Made by a program: the position numbers and the translations under genes. A stretch of 64,000 bases of DNA from an uncultured Paenibacillus sp. (GTDB taxonomy: Bacteria; Bacillota; Bacilli; Paenibacillales; Paenibacillaceae), in NCBI GenBank assembly GCA_937895345.1, contig CALAWP010000073.1, forward strand, positions 124,001 to 188,000, written 5' to 3'. The notes beneath the pieces were generated by a model. It saw only the letters and a list, made by a program, of their open reading frames with translations. It made no database searches and had not been told where the DNA came from. Shown here one piece after another: positions 42,003 to 50,925 of the stretch; positions within the stretch are counted from its first letter, which is position 1; the number at the start of each line of letters is the position of its first letter.

Positions 42003-42872
42003 ATGAAAAATTACCGCATACCCGAAATGACCGACCGATATGCGAGTTACGACATGATTCAAACGCATACGGAGCTTCCGCCTTTGTCGGACTCCCGGCT
42101 GCAGCTGCTTTATGCCGTCTTGAACCGGCAGCAGTCGCTGACGAAGCAAAGCGAGCTGTACTCGCTCGTCATCTCGCTTGTTCAACTGGGCTTGGACACG
42201 CATGATATGATCGATACGGATACGGGCCGGCGCACCGAACAAGAAATGCGCTCCAGACAGCTTAAGGTGCTGGCGGGAGACTATTTCAGCGCCCGCTTTT
42301 ATCATCTGCTGGCGCAAGCCGGCCAGATCGACATGATTACGAGAATCAGCGGCGCCGTTTGCGAGGTGAACCGGCTTAAGGTCAGCCTCTATACGAGAAT
42401 GCGCCAGCTGAAAGTATCGGCCGAGGAATATTTCAACGATGCCGTTCAATTGAAGAGCGGCTTGTTTCACAGCTTTACGGGCTTGCTGGAAGGCGCGGTG
42501 TCGCGTCTGTGGCCCGAGCTGCTCAGCGGCGTCAGCCGCTGCGAAGTCGTGCTGGAGGAGCTTGGCCGCTGCGCGAACCATGAACGGTTCGAGCAGAGCT
42601 GGGCGTATTGGCATGTGCTCCAGGCCGGGACGGACGAAGAGAGACACGCATTGGCTTCCAGTTCTCCGGAGCCCGGATTTATTGCCGGCCTTATCGACAA
42701 ATACGATATTCGCGGCCAATTGACGGCCAAGCTGAAGCAGTCCGCCGAGGCGGTGAAGGCGGCGGCGGCTAAGCTGGATTCCGAGCATCTGAAGGACGAG
42801 CTGGCCGGCATCCTGGATGCCATGCTGCTGAAGCTGAGCGGCGCGCAGCCGGCGTTGCACGAAATGAGGTGA
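42003..42872 (+). CDS. hepS: Heptaprenyl diphosphate synthase component 1
   Basis: A 289-residue helical protein, the small non-catalytic component of the two-part synthase that sets the chain length of the menaquinone-7 side chain. Recognisable parts are SLVISLVQLGLDTHDMID and LAGDYFSARFYHLLAQAG. The ATG at 42003 follows CGGAGGCTTCCTACTT; in-frame upstream codons lack a ribosome site. hepT, the catalytic partner, lies downstream at 45954, separated by menG and three menaquinone-related genes. Confidence 0.9.
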   Translation: MKNYRIPEMTDRYASYDMIQTHTELPPLSDSRLQLLYAVLNRQQSLTKQSELYSLVISLVQLGLDTHDMIDTDTGRRTEQEMRSRQLKVLAGDYFSARFYHLLAQAGQIDMITRISGAVCEVNRLKVSLYTRMRQLKVSAEEYFNDAVQLKSGLFHSFTGLLEGAVSRLWPELLSGVSRCEVVLEELGRCANHERFEQSWAYWHVLQAGTDEERHALASSSPEPGFIAGLIDKYDIRGQLTAKLKQSAEAVKAAAAKLDSEHLKDELAGILDAMLLKLSGAQPALHEMR

Positions 42873-42877
42873 GGATG

Positions 42878-43594
42878 ATGGACACGAATTCCAAAAGTCA
42901 CGTACACGGATTGTTCGAAACGATCGCTCCGAAGTACGATATGATGAACGATATTATCAGCTTCAGAAGACATAAAGCTTGGCGCAAGTTTACGATGAAA
43001 AAGATGAATGTTCAGCCCGGACAGACGGCCGTTGACATCTGCTGCGGCACATGCGACTGGACAATCGATTTGGCCAGAGCCAGCGGCACCGGCGAGGTGA
43101 CCGGACTCGATTTCAGCCGGAACATGCTCGACGTCGGCGCCGACAAGATCGCGAGAATCGGGCTGGACGGCCAGATCAAGCTGGTGCACGGGAATGCGAT
43201 GGAGCTTCCGTTCGAGGACGGCTCCTTCGACTACGCAACGATCGGCTTCGGCCTTCGCAACGTGCCCGATTACTTGCAGGTGCTGAGCGAAATGCGCCGA
43301 GTGGTCAAGCCCGGCGGCAAAGTCGTTTGCCTGGAAATGTCCAAGCCGGAGTGGCAGCCGTTCAAGGCGGTTTATTATTTTTATTTTGAACGCATCATGC
43401 CATGGTTCGGCAAGCTGTTCGCGGGCCGGATGAAGGAATATCAATGGCTTCCCGATTCGCTGAAGCAGTTCCCCGACGCGAAAGGCCTGGCCGGCCTCTT
43501 TCGGGAGGCGGGGCTGAGCGGCGTCGAGGTGCATAAGTTTTTCGGAGGCATCGCCGCTTTGCACATCGGCACGAAGGGAAATGATAAGGTTTGA
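42878..43594 (+). CDS. menG: Demethylmenaquinone methyltransferase
   Basis: A 238-residue SAM-dependent methyltransferase of the UbiE/MenG family, which methylates demethylmenaquinone in the last step of menaquinone synthesis. The SAM motif VDICCGTCDWTIDLA and GLRNVPDYLQVLSEMRRVVKPGG are typical. The ATG at 42878 fits the GAGGTGAGG ribosome site; ATG at 42875 is also possible. It is placed between hepS and a UbiA prenyltransferase gene, with 4 bases of overlap to the latter. Confidence 0.92.
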   Translation: MDTNSKSHVHGLFETIAPKYDMMNDIISFRRHKAWRKFTMKKMNVQPGQTAVDICCGTCDWTIDLARASGTGEVTGLDFSRNMLDVGADKIARIGLDGQIKLVHGNAMELPFEDGSFDYATIGFGLRNVPDYLQVLSEMRRVVKPGGKVVCLEMSKPEWQPFKAVYYFYFERIMPWFGKLFAGRMKEYQWLPDSLKQFPDAKGLAGLFREAGLSGVEVHKFFGGIAALHIGTKGNDKV

Positions 43595-44466
43595 TTCGCA
43601 AGCTGGGCATTATACTTGAAATGATTAAATTTGAGCACACCGTGTTTGCCCTTCCGTTCGCTTATTTAGGCGCCGTGCTCGGCGCGGTCGTCATGGAAAA
43701 CCGGCTTCCGTCATGGAGTGAGGTCGGCTGGATTACGCTGGCGATGTTCGGCGCCAGAAGCGCCGCCATGAGCTTGAACCGGCTGATCGACAAAGCGATC
43801 GATTTGCGCAATCCGAGAACGAGCGGACGGGCGCTGCCCGCAGGCCTGCTTCGTTCGGCGGAAGTGCTGCTGTTCGTCATCGTATCGTTTGTGCTGCTGT
43901 TTGTCGCGGCGGCCAATTTGGCGCCGATCGCGATGAAGCTGCTGCCGGTCGCCGTGTTTTTCCTGGTGATCTACTCATATACGAAACGATTCACCTGGCT
44001 ATGTCACATCGTTCTCGGATTGACGATCGCCTTGTCTCCGCTTGGCGGCTGGGTGGCCGTCACGGGCGGGTTCGAGCTGACGGCGTGGATACTTTACGTC
44101 ACCGTCGCTTTGTGGATCGCGGGCTTCGATATCATTTACGCGACGCAAGACTACGAGTTCGACCGCAAGGCGGGGCTGCATTCCATACCGGTCCGTTTCG
44201 GCATTTCCGGCGCGTTATGGTTTGCCCGCGGGCTGCATCTCGTGACGGCGGCGGGCTTCGTCTCGCTGTTCTGGATGACGCAATTGAGCTGGGCGTACCT
44301 GCTCGGAGCGGCAGTTTCGATTGCATTGCTGTTCTACCAGCATTGGATGGTGCGGCCGCACGACTTATCCCGCGTTCCGACAGCCTTCTTCGGAATGAAC
44401 GGAACGCTTAGCGTCGTTCTTTTTCTGTTTGTCATTTTCGATTTGGCGGTGCTGCATCAATGGTAA
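43591..44466 (+). CDS. UbiA-family prenyltransferase (menaquinone, futalosine route)
   Basis: A 291-residue polytopic membrane prenyltransferase. The first Asp-rich motif is NRLIDKAIDLRNPRTSGRAL and the second is YATQDYEFDRKAG, as in 4-hydroxybenzoate polyprenyltransferases. Because ubiX and mqnA follow, it probably attaches the polyprenyl chain to the futalosine-derived naphthoate (MqnP-like role) rather than making ubiquinone. The TTG start overlaps the menG stop by 4 bases. Substrate is inferred from context. Confidence 0.85.
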   Translation: MIRKLGIILEMIKFEHTVFALPFAYLGAVLGAVVMENRLPSWSEVGWITLAMFGARSAAMSLNRLIDKAIDLRNPRTSGRALPAGLLRSAEVLLFVIVSFVLLFVAAANLAPIAMKLLPVAVFFLVIYSYTKRFTWLCHIVLGLTIALSPLGGWVAVTGGFELTAWILYVTVALWIAGFDIIYATQDYEFDRKAGLHSIPVRFGISGALWFARGLHLVTAAGFVSLFWMTQLSWAYLLGAAVSIALLFYQHWMVRPHDLSRVPTAFFGMNGTLSVVLFLFVIFDLAVLHQW

Positions 44467-45134
44467 CCTATAATACGCATACAAACGGCGCCGCGAGGCC
44501 GCAGCGCTGGGTCGTCGGAATAACCGGGGCGAGCGGATCGATATACGGCATTCGCCTGACGGAGCAGCTGCTGGACAGAGGGTACGTGGTCCATATGGTC
44601 GTCACCGAAGCGGGCTGGCGCGTGCTGAAAGAAGAAATGGGCTGGGATGCCGCCCGCCGGACAGCCGCCCTGGAGCGCCGCTTCGGATCCGCTGTGGCGG
44701 ACGGGCGCCTCGTCTATCATCCCAATCCCGATATCGGCGCCTCCATTGCCAGCGGCTCGTACCGCGTGGAGGGCATGGTCATCATGCCGTGTTCCATGGG
44801 GACGCTCGCCTCCATCGCCCACGGCATTTCGGACGATTTGATGACGCGGGCGGCGGACGTCATGCTGAAGGAAGGCAGGACGCTGCTGCTGGTGCCGAGA
44901 GAGACGCCGCTTCATGCGATTCATTTGGAAAACATGCTGAAGCTGGCCAAGCTCGGCGTCAAGATGGTGCCGGCTATGCCGGCCTTTTATTACAAGCCTC
45001 AAAGCATGGACGAAATGATCGATTTCCTCGTCGGAAAAGTGCTGGACAGCTTGCGCATCGAACATGATTTGTACAGAAGATGGGGAGATGAAGGGCATGG
45101 GACAAGATCGGCCGATCAGGATCGGACGAATTGA
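44460..45134 (+). CDS. ubiX: UbiX-family flavin prenyltransferase
   Basis: A 224-residue flavoprotein of the UbiX/Pad1 family, which makes prenylated FMN, the cofactor of UbiD-type decarboxylases. The FMN loop GITGASGSIYGIRL, the IMPCSMGTLASIAHGISDDLM segment and VPRETPLHAIHLENML are present. It overlaps the UbiA-like gene by 7 bases and mqnA by 38. In the futalosine route a UbiD-type decarboxylase would need its product; no ubiD gene is in the window. The 20-residue C-terminal tail is long. Confidence 0.92.
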   Translation: MVTYNTHTNGAARPQRWVVGITGASGSIYGIRLTEQLLDRGYVVHMVVTEAGWRVLKEEMGWDAARRTAALERRFGSAVADGRLVYHPNPDIGASIASGSYRVEGMVIMPCSMGTLASIAHGISDDLMTRAADVMLKEGRTLLLVPRETPLHAIHLENMLKLAKLGVKMVPAMPAFYYKPQSMDEMIDFLVGKVLDSLRIEHDLYRRWGDEGHGTRSADQDRTN

Positions 45135-45957
45135 TTATGCCAATGCATGGCCCCTGTTCCACGATTTGGAGCGCCATGCGTCCGGCATAGAGCTGGAGAT
45201 CGTATCGCGGGTGCCGTCCGGGCTGAATCGGATGCTGAGCGCAGGGGAGCTGGATGCGGCGGCCGTCTCGTCTTTCGCTTACGGACTCGGCTGGCACGAA
45301 TATTTGCTGCTTCCGGAATTGTCCGTCGGCTCCGTCGGCAAGGTGCATTCCATCCTGCTCTTTCTGAAGGAACCGCTGGAACGAAAGCTTCCCGGCCGGA
45401 TTGCGCTGACGACGACGTCGGCCACATCGGTGAACCTGCTCAAAATTATTATGGCCAAACGGTTTCAATGCGTTCCCGAATACGTGTCCGCCGAACCGAA
45501 GCTGGACGAGATGCTGGCCGTGGCCGATGCGGCGCTGCTTATCGGCGATCCTGCCATCGAGGCTTCCTGGCGCGACCACGGTCTGCACGTGCTCGATTTG
45601 GGCGAGCTGTGGAATGATTGGACGGGGCTCGGCATGGCGTATGCCGTCGTCGCGGCCAGGCGCGAGTCGGTCCGTCGCGAGCCGGAAGCGTTCCGCTCCT
45701 TGCTCGGGGCGTTCAGGACGACCAGGGCGTACAACGTGGAGCACCGGGACAAGCTGTCCGCGCTGGCATGCGACAGGCTTGGCGGAACGCCGGCCTATTG
45801 GGACCAATATTTCGGTTCGCTGCGATACGGCTTTGACGACAGGCTGAAGAATGGACTGGCCTTATATTTCCAATATGCCCGCGAGCTTGATTTGCTGCCG
45901 CACGAGGTGCAGCTGGCTTTTCTGGAAGAACAATCCCTCTTAAAGGTGAACGAATGA
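45097..45957 (+). CDS. mqnA: Chorismate dehydratase MqnA
   Basis: A 286-residue periplasmic-binding-protein-like enzyme that dehydrates chorismate to 3-enolpyruvylbenzoate, the first committed step of the futalosine menaquinone pathway. RIGRIDYANAWPLF and SVGSVGKVHSILLF match the family, and WTGLGMAYAVVA is near the substrate cleft. The ATG at 45097 is chosen because GGGGAG lies 9 bases before it; the ATG at 45088 is on the ribosome site. It links the aromatic pathway genes downstream (chorismate supply) to quinone synthesis. Confidence 0.9.
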   Translation: MGQDRPIRIGRIDYANAWPLFHDLERHASGIELEIVSRVPSGLNRMLSAGELDAAAVSSFAYGLGWHEYLLLPELSVGSVGKVHSILLFLKEPLERKLPGRIALTTTSATSVNLLKIIMAKRFQCVPEYVSAEPKLDEMLAVADAALLIGDPAIEASWRDHGLHVLDLGELWNDWTGLGMAYAVVAARRESVRREPEAFRSLLGAFRTTRAYNVEHRDKLSALACDRLGGTPAYWDQYFGSLRYGFDDRLKNGLALYFQYARELDLLPHEVQLAFLEEQSLLKVNE

Positions 45958-46928
45958 AACTATTAGATTTATATGCGAAGATGAAAGGCGATCTGAACCA
46001 GATCGAGCAGGAACTGGAGCGCAGCGTTTCCGACGAGCATGCGCTGTTAAGCGAGGCTTCGCTGCATCTGCTGAAAGCCGGAGGCAAGCGGATCCGCCCG
46101 GTATTCGTCCTGCTTGCCGGGAAATTCGGCGACTACAAGCTGGAGGTGCTGAAGCAGGTCGCGGTGCCGCTGGAGCTGATTCATATGGCTTCGCTTGTCC
46201 ATGACGATGTGATCGACGACGCGCAGACGCGCCGCGGACAGCTGACGGTCAAATCAAAGTGGGACAACCGCATCGCCATGTATACGGGGGATTATATCCA
46301 CGGCAAGGCGTTGTCGATCGCGACCCGCCTGCCCAATCCGGAAATCCATCGCGTCTTATCGAAAGCGCTGGTGCAGATGTGCATCGGCGAGATGGAGCAA
46401 ATCCGGGATTTCTTCAATACGGAGCAATCGATTCGCAATTATTTGCTGCGCATCCGCAGAAAGACGGCGCTGCTTATCGCGATCAGCTGCCAGTTGGGAG
46501 CGGTTGCCGCAGGAGCGCAGCGGCAAGTCTCGAACCGTTTGTACCGGTTCGGTTACAATGTCGGCATGGCGTTCCAAATCCGCGACGACCTGCTCGATCT
46601 GTACGGCACCGAAAAACAGATCGGCAAGCCCCCCGGCTCCGATATCCGTCAGGGCAATATAACGCTGCCGGTCATATTGGCGCTGCAGGACGAGTCTTTG
46701 AAGGAGAAGCTGCTCGGGGAGATCGGCGCCATCAGGGAAAAGGGCGGCGCCGCAGATACGTCCCGCGCCATAGCGATGATACGGAGCAGCAAAGGCGGCG
46801 AGCTGGCGGAACAGATCGCCGACCGTTACATAGCCAAAGCGATGGTCGCGCTGGAAGGGCTGCCCGATATACCGGCCAAAAAAAACTTGGCCGACATCGC
46901 TCGTTTCGTCGGGAAACGAAATTATTGA
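45954..46928 (+). CDS. hepT: Heptaprenyl diphosphate synthase component 2
   Basis: A 324-residue trans-prenyltransferase, the catalytic subunit that condenses isopentenyl diphosphate units to heptaprenyl diphosphate with HepS. The first Asp-rich motif is DDVID (84-88) and the second DDLLD (211-215), both intact, with the GGKRIRPVF entry motif near residue 43. The ATG overlaps the mqnA stop by 4 bases (ATGA). Confidence 0.94.
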   Translation: MKLLDLYAKMKGDLNQIEQELERSVSDEHALLSEASLHLLKAGGKRIRPVFVLLAGKFGDYKLEVLKQVAVPLELIHMASLVHDDVIDDAQTRRGQLTVKSKWDNRIAMYTGDYIHGKALSIATRLPNPEIHRVLSKALVQMCIGEMEQIRDFFNTEQSIRNYLLRIRRKTALLIAISCQLGAVAAGAQRQVSNRLYRFGYNVGMAFQIRDDLLDLYGTEKQIGKPPGSDIRQGNITLPVILALQDESLKEKLLGEIGAIREKGGAADTSRAIAMIRSSKGGELAEQIADRYIAKAMVALEGLPDIPAKKNLADIARFVGKRNY

Positions 46929-46947
46929 CAGGAGGCATGGATCGTAT

Positions 46948-47391
46948 ATGGAGAGAACGTTTCTGATGATAAAGCCCGACGGCGTGCAACGCGGCTTGAT
47001 CGGGGAAATCGTATCGCGATTCGAGAGAAAAGGTCTCAAGCTGACCGCGGCGAAGTTTATGACAATCAGCCTCGAGTTGGCGGAAACGCATTATGCGGAG
47101 CATAAGGGCAAGCCGTTTTACGAGCCGCTGCTTGAGTTTATTACGTCCGGTCCGGTATTTGCGATGGTGTGGAGCGGAGACAACGTCATCGCGCTCACCC
47201 GCGCGCTCATCGGGAAGACCGATGCGCTTGCCGCGGCACCGGGTACGATTCGCTCCGATTTCGCTGTACATACGAATTTCAATCTGATTCACGGCTCGGA
47301 TTCCCCGGACAACGCGGAGAGGGAAATCGGCATCTTTTTCAAGCCCGAGGAATTGGTCGACTACGAACATACGATACAACGCTGGGTCTAG
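46948..47391 (+). CDS. ndk: Nucleoside diphosphate kinase
   Basis: A 147-residue kinase that equilibrates nucleoside di- and triphosphates through a phosphohistidine. The active histidine is His115 in NLIHGSDSPDNAEREI, and the N-terminal MIKPDGVQRGLIGEI is typical. The ATG at 46948 follows CAGGAGGC. Position after hepT is conserved in Bacillales. Confidence 0.96.
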   Translation: MERTFLMIKPDGVQRGLIGEIVSRFERKGLKLTAAKFMTISLELAETHYAEHKGKPFYEPLLEFITSGPVFAMVWSGDNVIALTRALIGKTDALAAAPGTIRSDFAVHTNFNLIHGSDSPDNAEREIGIFFKPEELVDYEHTIQRWV

Positions 47392-47426
47392 CCGCAAGCG
47401 GCCGGTCGGGGGAGGACAACAAGCTG

Positions 47427-48203
47427 ATGGATCAAGATTTTTCCGATTTTGTCACGCTGCTGAAACGAAAGACGAATATCGATTTGTCCCAATACAAGGA
47501 AGCCCAGATGAAGCGCAGATTGACGACGCTTCGGCAGAAGCACGGGTATCAGACGTTTCAATCCTATTGGCAGGCTTTAGAAAAAAGCGAATCGCTGATG
47601 AACGAGCTGCTGGACCGGATGACGATCAACGTATCCGAGTTTTACCGCAACCCGGCCAGGTGGGCGGTGCTGCAGGAGCGGTTTTTGCCGGACATGTTTC
47701 GCGCGAATTCCCGTCTCAACATTTGGAGCGCGGCTTGCTCCACCGGGGAAGAGCCGTACACGCTGGCTATGATTCTGTCGGAGCTGGGGCAGCTTCGCAA
47801 CTCGCGGCTGCTTGCCACCGATTTGGACCGGAACGTGCTGTCCAAGGCGCAGGAAGGCGTCTATTTGGAGCGCGCTCTCCGAGACGTGCCGGCGGCTTGC
47901 AAGGAGAAGTATTTTACGAAATCGGAAGGGGCGTTCCGCGTTTCCGAGGAGCTGAAGCGGCATATCCGGTTTCAGCAGCAAAATTTGCTTCATGATACGT
48001 TCGACGGCGGATTTGATCTCATCGTATGCCGCAACGTCATGATTTATTTTACCGAAGAAGCCAAACAAGATCTTTACCATAAATTTTCGGCTGCGCTGAA
48101 GCCCGGAGGGATCCTGTTCGTCGGGAGCACGGAGCAAATTTTTAACCCGTCGCAATACGGCTTTGAAACCGCGGACACCTTTTTTTACAGAAGGGCGACC
48201 TAG
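47427..48203 (+). CDS. cheR: Chemotaxis protein methyltransferase CheR
   Basis: A 258-residue SAM-dependent enzyme that methylates glutamates of chemoreceptors. It has the N-terminal helical CheR domain (about 5-60, TLRQKHGYQTFQ), the TINVSEFYRNP motif, the SAM loop NIWSAACSTGEEPYTLAM and the VCRNVMIYF segment. The ATG at 47427 follows GGGGGAGG at a slightly long spacing. The cheR-aroC neighbourhood is the same as in B. subtilis, although other chemotaxis genes are elsewhere. Confidence 0.94.
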   Translation: MDQDFSDFVTLLKRKTNIDLSQYKEAQMKRRLTTLRQKHGYQTFQSYWQALEKSESLMNELLDRMTINVSEFYRNPARWAVLQERFLPDMFRANSRLNIWSAACSTGEEPYTLAMILSELGQLRNSRLLATDLDRNVLSKAQEGVYLERALRDVPAACKEKYFTKSEGAFRVSEELKRHIRFQQQNLLHDTFDGGFDLIVCRNVMIYFTEEAKQDLYHKFSAALKPGGILFVGSTEQIFNPSQYGFETADTFFYRRAT

Positions 48204-48272
48204 CGGCGTATATCCATTTCCAACTTCTCCTATACTAGGAGTAAGAATGATTGCCGGAAGGTGGAATCGGAG

Positions 48273-48443
48273 ATGGACAAGCGCAAGGTGATCGAGGCTT
48301 ACAGGCGCGGGTTCATTACGATACAGGAATGCGCGCAAATTATCGGCGTGGAAGGCAAGCAGCTCGCCGGCCTGATGAACGAAGCCGTGTGGGCGGCCGA
48401 AGCGCCTCCGCAGCGCCCGGAATCCGCGGCCAAGAGCCTGTAG
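48273..48443 (+). CDS. Small helical protein of unknown function
   Basis: A 56-residue protein (MDKRKVIEAYRRGFITIQEC start) that looks like a short helix-turn-helix: VIEAYRRGFITIQECAQIIGV resembles the first helices of resolvase or AraC-type HTH units. The ATG at 48273 follows GGAAGGTGG; a GTG at 48261 in frame would add four residues. The tail is proline/alanine rich. A terminator follows, so it is probably the last gene after cheR. Confidence 0.6.
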   Translation: MDKRKVIEAYRRGFITIQECAQIIGVEGKQLAGLMNEAVWAAEAPPQRPESAAKSL

Positions 48444-48459
48444 ACATGCGTTAAGCGCC

Positions 48460-48502
48460 AGCCGTTCCCTTCATCCGTTCAGGATGGATGGAACGGCTGT
48501 TT
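48460..48502 (+). terminator. Intrinsic terminator before aroC
   Basis: AGCCGTTCC (48460-48468) pairs with GGAACGGCT (48490-48498), with a further TCATCC/GGATGG helix inside; GTTTT follows. Confidence 0.85.
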
Positions 48503-48550
48503 TGCTTGTCCGGAAAGCGCAGCGGGGCCGCCGGGCAGGGATGAGATTTC

Positions 48551-48579
48551 TTGTCAAACCGGCACCGCTGTACTATAAT
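48551..48579 (+). promoter_or_regulatory. aroC: Sigma-A promoter of the aroC-aroB-aroH operon
   Basis: TTGTCA (48551-48556), 17-base spacer, TATAAT (48574-48579). The leader of about 63 bases contains a hairpin GGCGCAA/TTGCGCC (48612-48632) that ends directly before the GAAGGAGG ribosome site. Confidence 0.85.
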
Positions 48580-48648
48580 GAGCAAAGACGTTACGGGCAT
48601 TTACGAGAGAAGGCGCAATATTCGGTTGCGCCGAAGGAGGAGCTTGGC

Positions 48649-49818
48649 TTGAGTTTACGTTATTTGACCGCTGGCGAAACCCACGGTCCCCAGCTGACCG
48701 CAATTATTGAAGGACTTCCCAGCAATATGACGCTCGATTTCGAGCAATTGAATTTTCAGCTGCAGCGCCGGCAGAAGGGGCACGGCCGCGGCCGGAGAAT
48801 GCAGATCGAGAAGGATTGCGCCAATATTGTAGGCGGAGTTCGCCACGGCAAGACGACGGGGGCACCCGTTGCGCTTGTGGTAGAGAACAACGACTGGAAG
48901 CATTGGACCAAAGTGATGAACATCGAGCCGATCGAAGGAAACGACGAAGCGAAGCGCCGCGTGCATCGCCCGCGTCCGGGACATGCGGATTTGAACGGCG
49001 GCTTGAAATATAACTTGAAAGACTTGCGCAACGTGCTGGAACGTTCCAGCGCCCGCGAGACGGCCGCCCGCGTCGCGGTCGGCGCCGTGGCGATGCAGTT
49101 TTTGGCTGCCTTCGGCATCAAGGTAGCGGGACAGGTGATCCGGATCGGCGAAATCGAGGCGCCGCCGAATCAGCTCGGCGCGGAAGAGCTCGCCCGCTTG
49201 ACCGAAGAATCGCCGGTGCGCGTCGTGGATAAAGAAACGGAACAAAAAATGATGGAGCATATCGACCAGGTGAAAGCGGAAGGCGATTCGATCGGCGGCA
49301 TCGTGGAATGCATCGTCGAGGGCGTGCCGGTCGGTCTTGGCAGCCATGTGCAATGGGACCGGAAGCTGGACGGAAGAATCGCGGGCGCCGTCGTGTCGAT
49401 CAATGCCTTCAAAGGCTGCGAAATCGGCATTGGCTTCGAAGCGGCCAAGCTTCGCGGCTCTATGGTGCATGACGAGATCCTGTACGACAAGGAGAAAGGC
49501 TACCATCGCGCCAGCAACCGTCTCGGCGGCTTCGAGGGCGGTATGACCAACGGCGAACCGATCGTCGTGCGCGGCGTCATGAAGCCGATTCCGACGTTGT
49601 ACAAGCCGCTCCGGAGCGTCGACATCGATACGAAGGAGCCGTTTACGGCCCAGGTGGAGCGCTCGGACAGCTGCGCGGTGCCCGCGGCAAGCGTCGTCAT
49701 GGAGCATGTTGTCGCTTGGGAAGTGGCCAAGGCGTTCCTCGAGAAATTCGGCGGGGATTCCATGGAAGAAATACGGGCGAACGTAAACAGCTATCTTGCG
49801 CAGTTGGAGCGGTACTAG
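48649..49818 (+). CDS. aroC: Chorismate synthase
   Basis: A 389-residue enzyme (AroF in older Bacillus usage) that forms chorismate from 5-enolpyruvylshikimate-3-phosphate with reduced FMN. Conserved segments include RYLTAGETHGPQLTAIIEG, GHGRGRRM, HRPRPGHADLNGGLKY, SSARETAARVAVGA and RLGGFEGGMTNGEPI. The TTG at 48649 is chosen for GAAGGAGG eight bases upstream and because the family starts here; the frame is open further up through the promoter. aroB and aroH follow closely. Confidence 0.96.
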   Translation: MSLRYLTAGETHGPQLTAIIEGLPSNMTLDFEQLNFQLQRRQKGHGRGRRMQIEKDCANIVGGVRHGKTTGAPVALVVENNDWKHWTKVMNIEPIEGNDEAKRRVHRPRPGHADLNGGLKYNLKDLRNVLERSSARETAARVAVGAVAMQFLAAFGIKVAGQVIRIGEIEAPPNQLGAEELARLTEESPVRVVDKETEQKMMEHIDQVKAEGDSIGGIVECIVEGVPVGLGSHVQWDRKLDGRIAGAVVSINAFKGCEIGIGFEAAKLRGSMVHDEILYDKEKGYHRASNRLGGFEGGMTNGEPIVVRGVMKPIPTLYKPLRSVDIDTKEPFTAQVERSDSCAVPAASVVMEHVVAWEVAKAFLEKFGGDSMEEIRANVNSYLAQLERY

Positions 49819-49821
49819 ATC

Positions 49822-50925
49822 ATGCGGGAGCTTACGGTTGATTTAGGAGAACGTTCTTATCCGATCTATATCGGCGAAGGGCTGCTCGATGCGGCGCCGG
49901 CCTATTTCGAACGGCACGGCATCAGCAAGAAATCCCCTTTGCTCATCATATCCGACGAGCATGTGGCCAAGCTCCACTTGACGGGGCTGGAAGCTTCGCT
50001 CCGCGAAAGCGGATTCCGCGTTACCAGCGCCGTTGTACCGGCAGGCGAGGCTTCGAAGTCGCTGGCCATGCTGGAGCGGCTGGTTACCGAAGCGCTGGAA
50101 GCCGGATTGGACCGCAAGTCGGCCATCGTCGCCCTGGGCGGCGGGGTAGTCGGCGATTTGGCGGGTTTCGCGGCGGCATCCTATATGCGCGGCGTCAAGT
50201 TCATCCAGATGCCGACGACAATACTGGCTCATGACAGCAGCGTAGGCGGCAAGGTGGCGGTCAACCATCCGCTCGCCAAAAATATTATCGGAGCGTTTTA
50301 CCAGCCGGAATTCGTTCTCTATGACATTAGCCTGCTGCAGACGCTGCCGCCTCGCGATGTAAGCGCAGGCTTGTCGGAAGTCGTCAAGCACGGCCTGATT
50401 TGGGACGCCGAGTTCGTCGGCTGGTGCGAAGAGAACGCCGAACGGCTGCTGGCGCTCGATCCGGATGCGCTCGGCTATGCGCTGTACAAAGGCTGCAGCG
50501 TCAAAGCGGCCGTCGTATCGCAAGACGAAAAGGAAAACGGGCTGCGCGCCATTCTCAATCTCGGCCATACGATCGGGCATGCGCTTGAGGCGGTTGCCGG
50601 CTACAACGAACTTCAACACGGTGAAGCGATAGCGATAGGCATGGTCGGCTCAGCCAAGCTCGGTCTCCGTTACGGGGCGCCGCAGGACGTGTATACGGTC
50701 ACGAAGCGGGCGCTGGCGAAATGCGGACTTCCGGTCCGTCTGCCTCAGCATTTCGATACCGATGCCATTATGGAAGCGATGATGCACGACAAGAAGTTTA
50801 CGGAAGGCGTCATGACGTTTGTCGTGCCGACCGCGATCGGACAAGTGGAGATCAAGCCGAACGTTCCGGTCGAGTGGGTAAAAGAAATAGTCGAGCAACT
50901 GAAATTGGAGGCTGAACATCCATGA
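49822..50925 (+). CDS. aroB: 3-dehydroquinate synthase
   Basis: A 367-residue NAD- and metal-dependent enzyme that cyclises DAHP to 3-dehydroquinate, step two of the shikimate pathway. The motifs GGGVVGDLAGFAAASYMRG, MPTTILAHDSSVGGKVAVNH, NLGHTIGHALE (metal-binding histidines) and HGEAIAIGM are complete. The ATG lies 3 bases after the aroC stop, and aroH starts before its stop, so the three are coupled. Confidence 0.96.
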   Translation: MRELTVDLGERSYPIYIGEGLLDAAPAYFERHGISKKSPLLIISDEHVAKLHLTGLEASLRESGFRVTSAVVPAGEASKSLAMLERLVTEALEAGLDRKSAIVALGGGVVGDLAGFAAASYMRGVKFIQMPTTILAHDSSVGGKVAVNHPLAKNIIGAFYQPEFVLYDISLLQTLPPRDVSAGLSEVVKHGLIWDAEFVGWCEENAERLLALDPDALGYALYKGCSVKAAVVSQDEKENGLRAILNLGHTIGHALEAVAGYNELQHGEAIAIGMVGSAKLGLRYGAPQDVYTVTKRALAKCGLPVRLPQHFDTDAIMEAMMHDKKFTEGVMTFVVPTAIGQVEIKPNVPVEWVKEIVEQLKLEAEHP

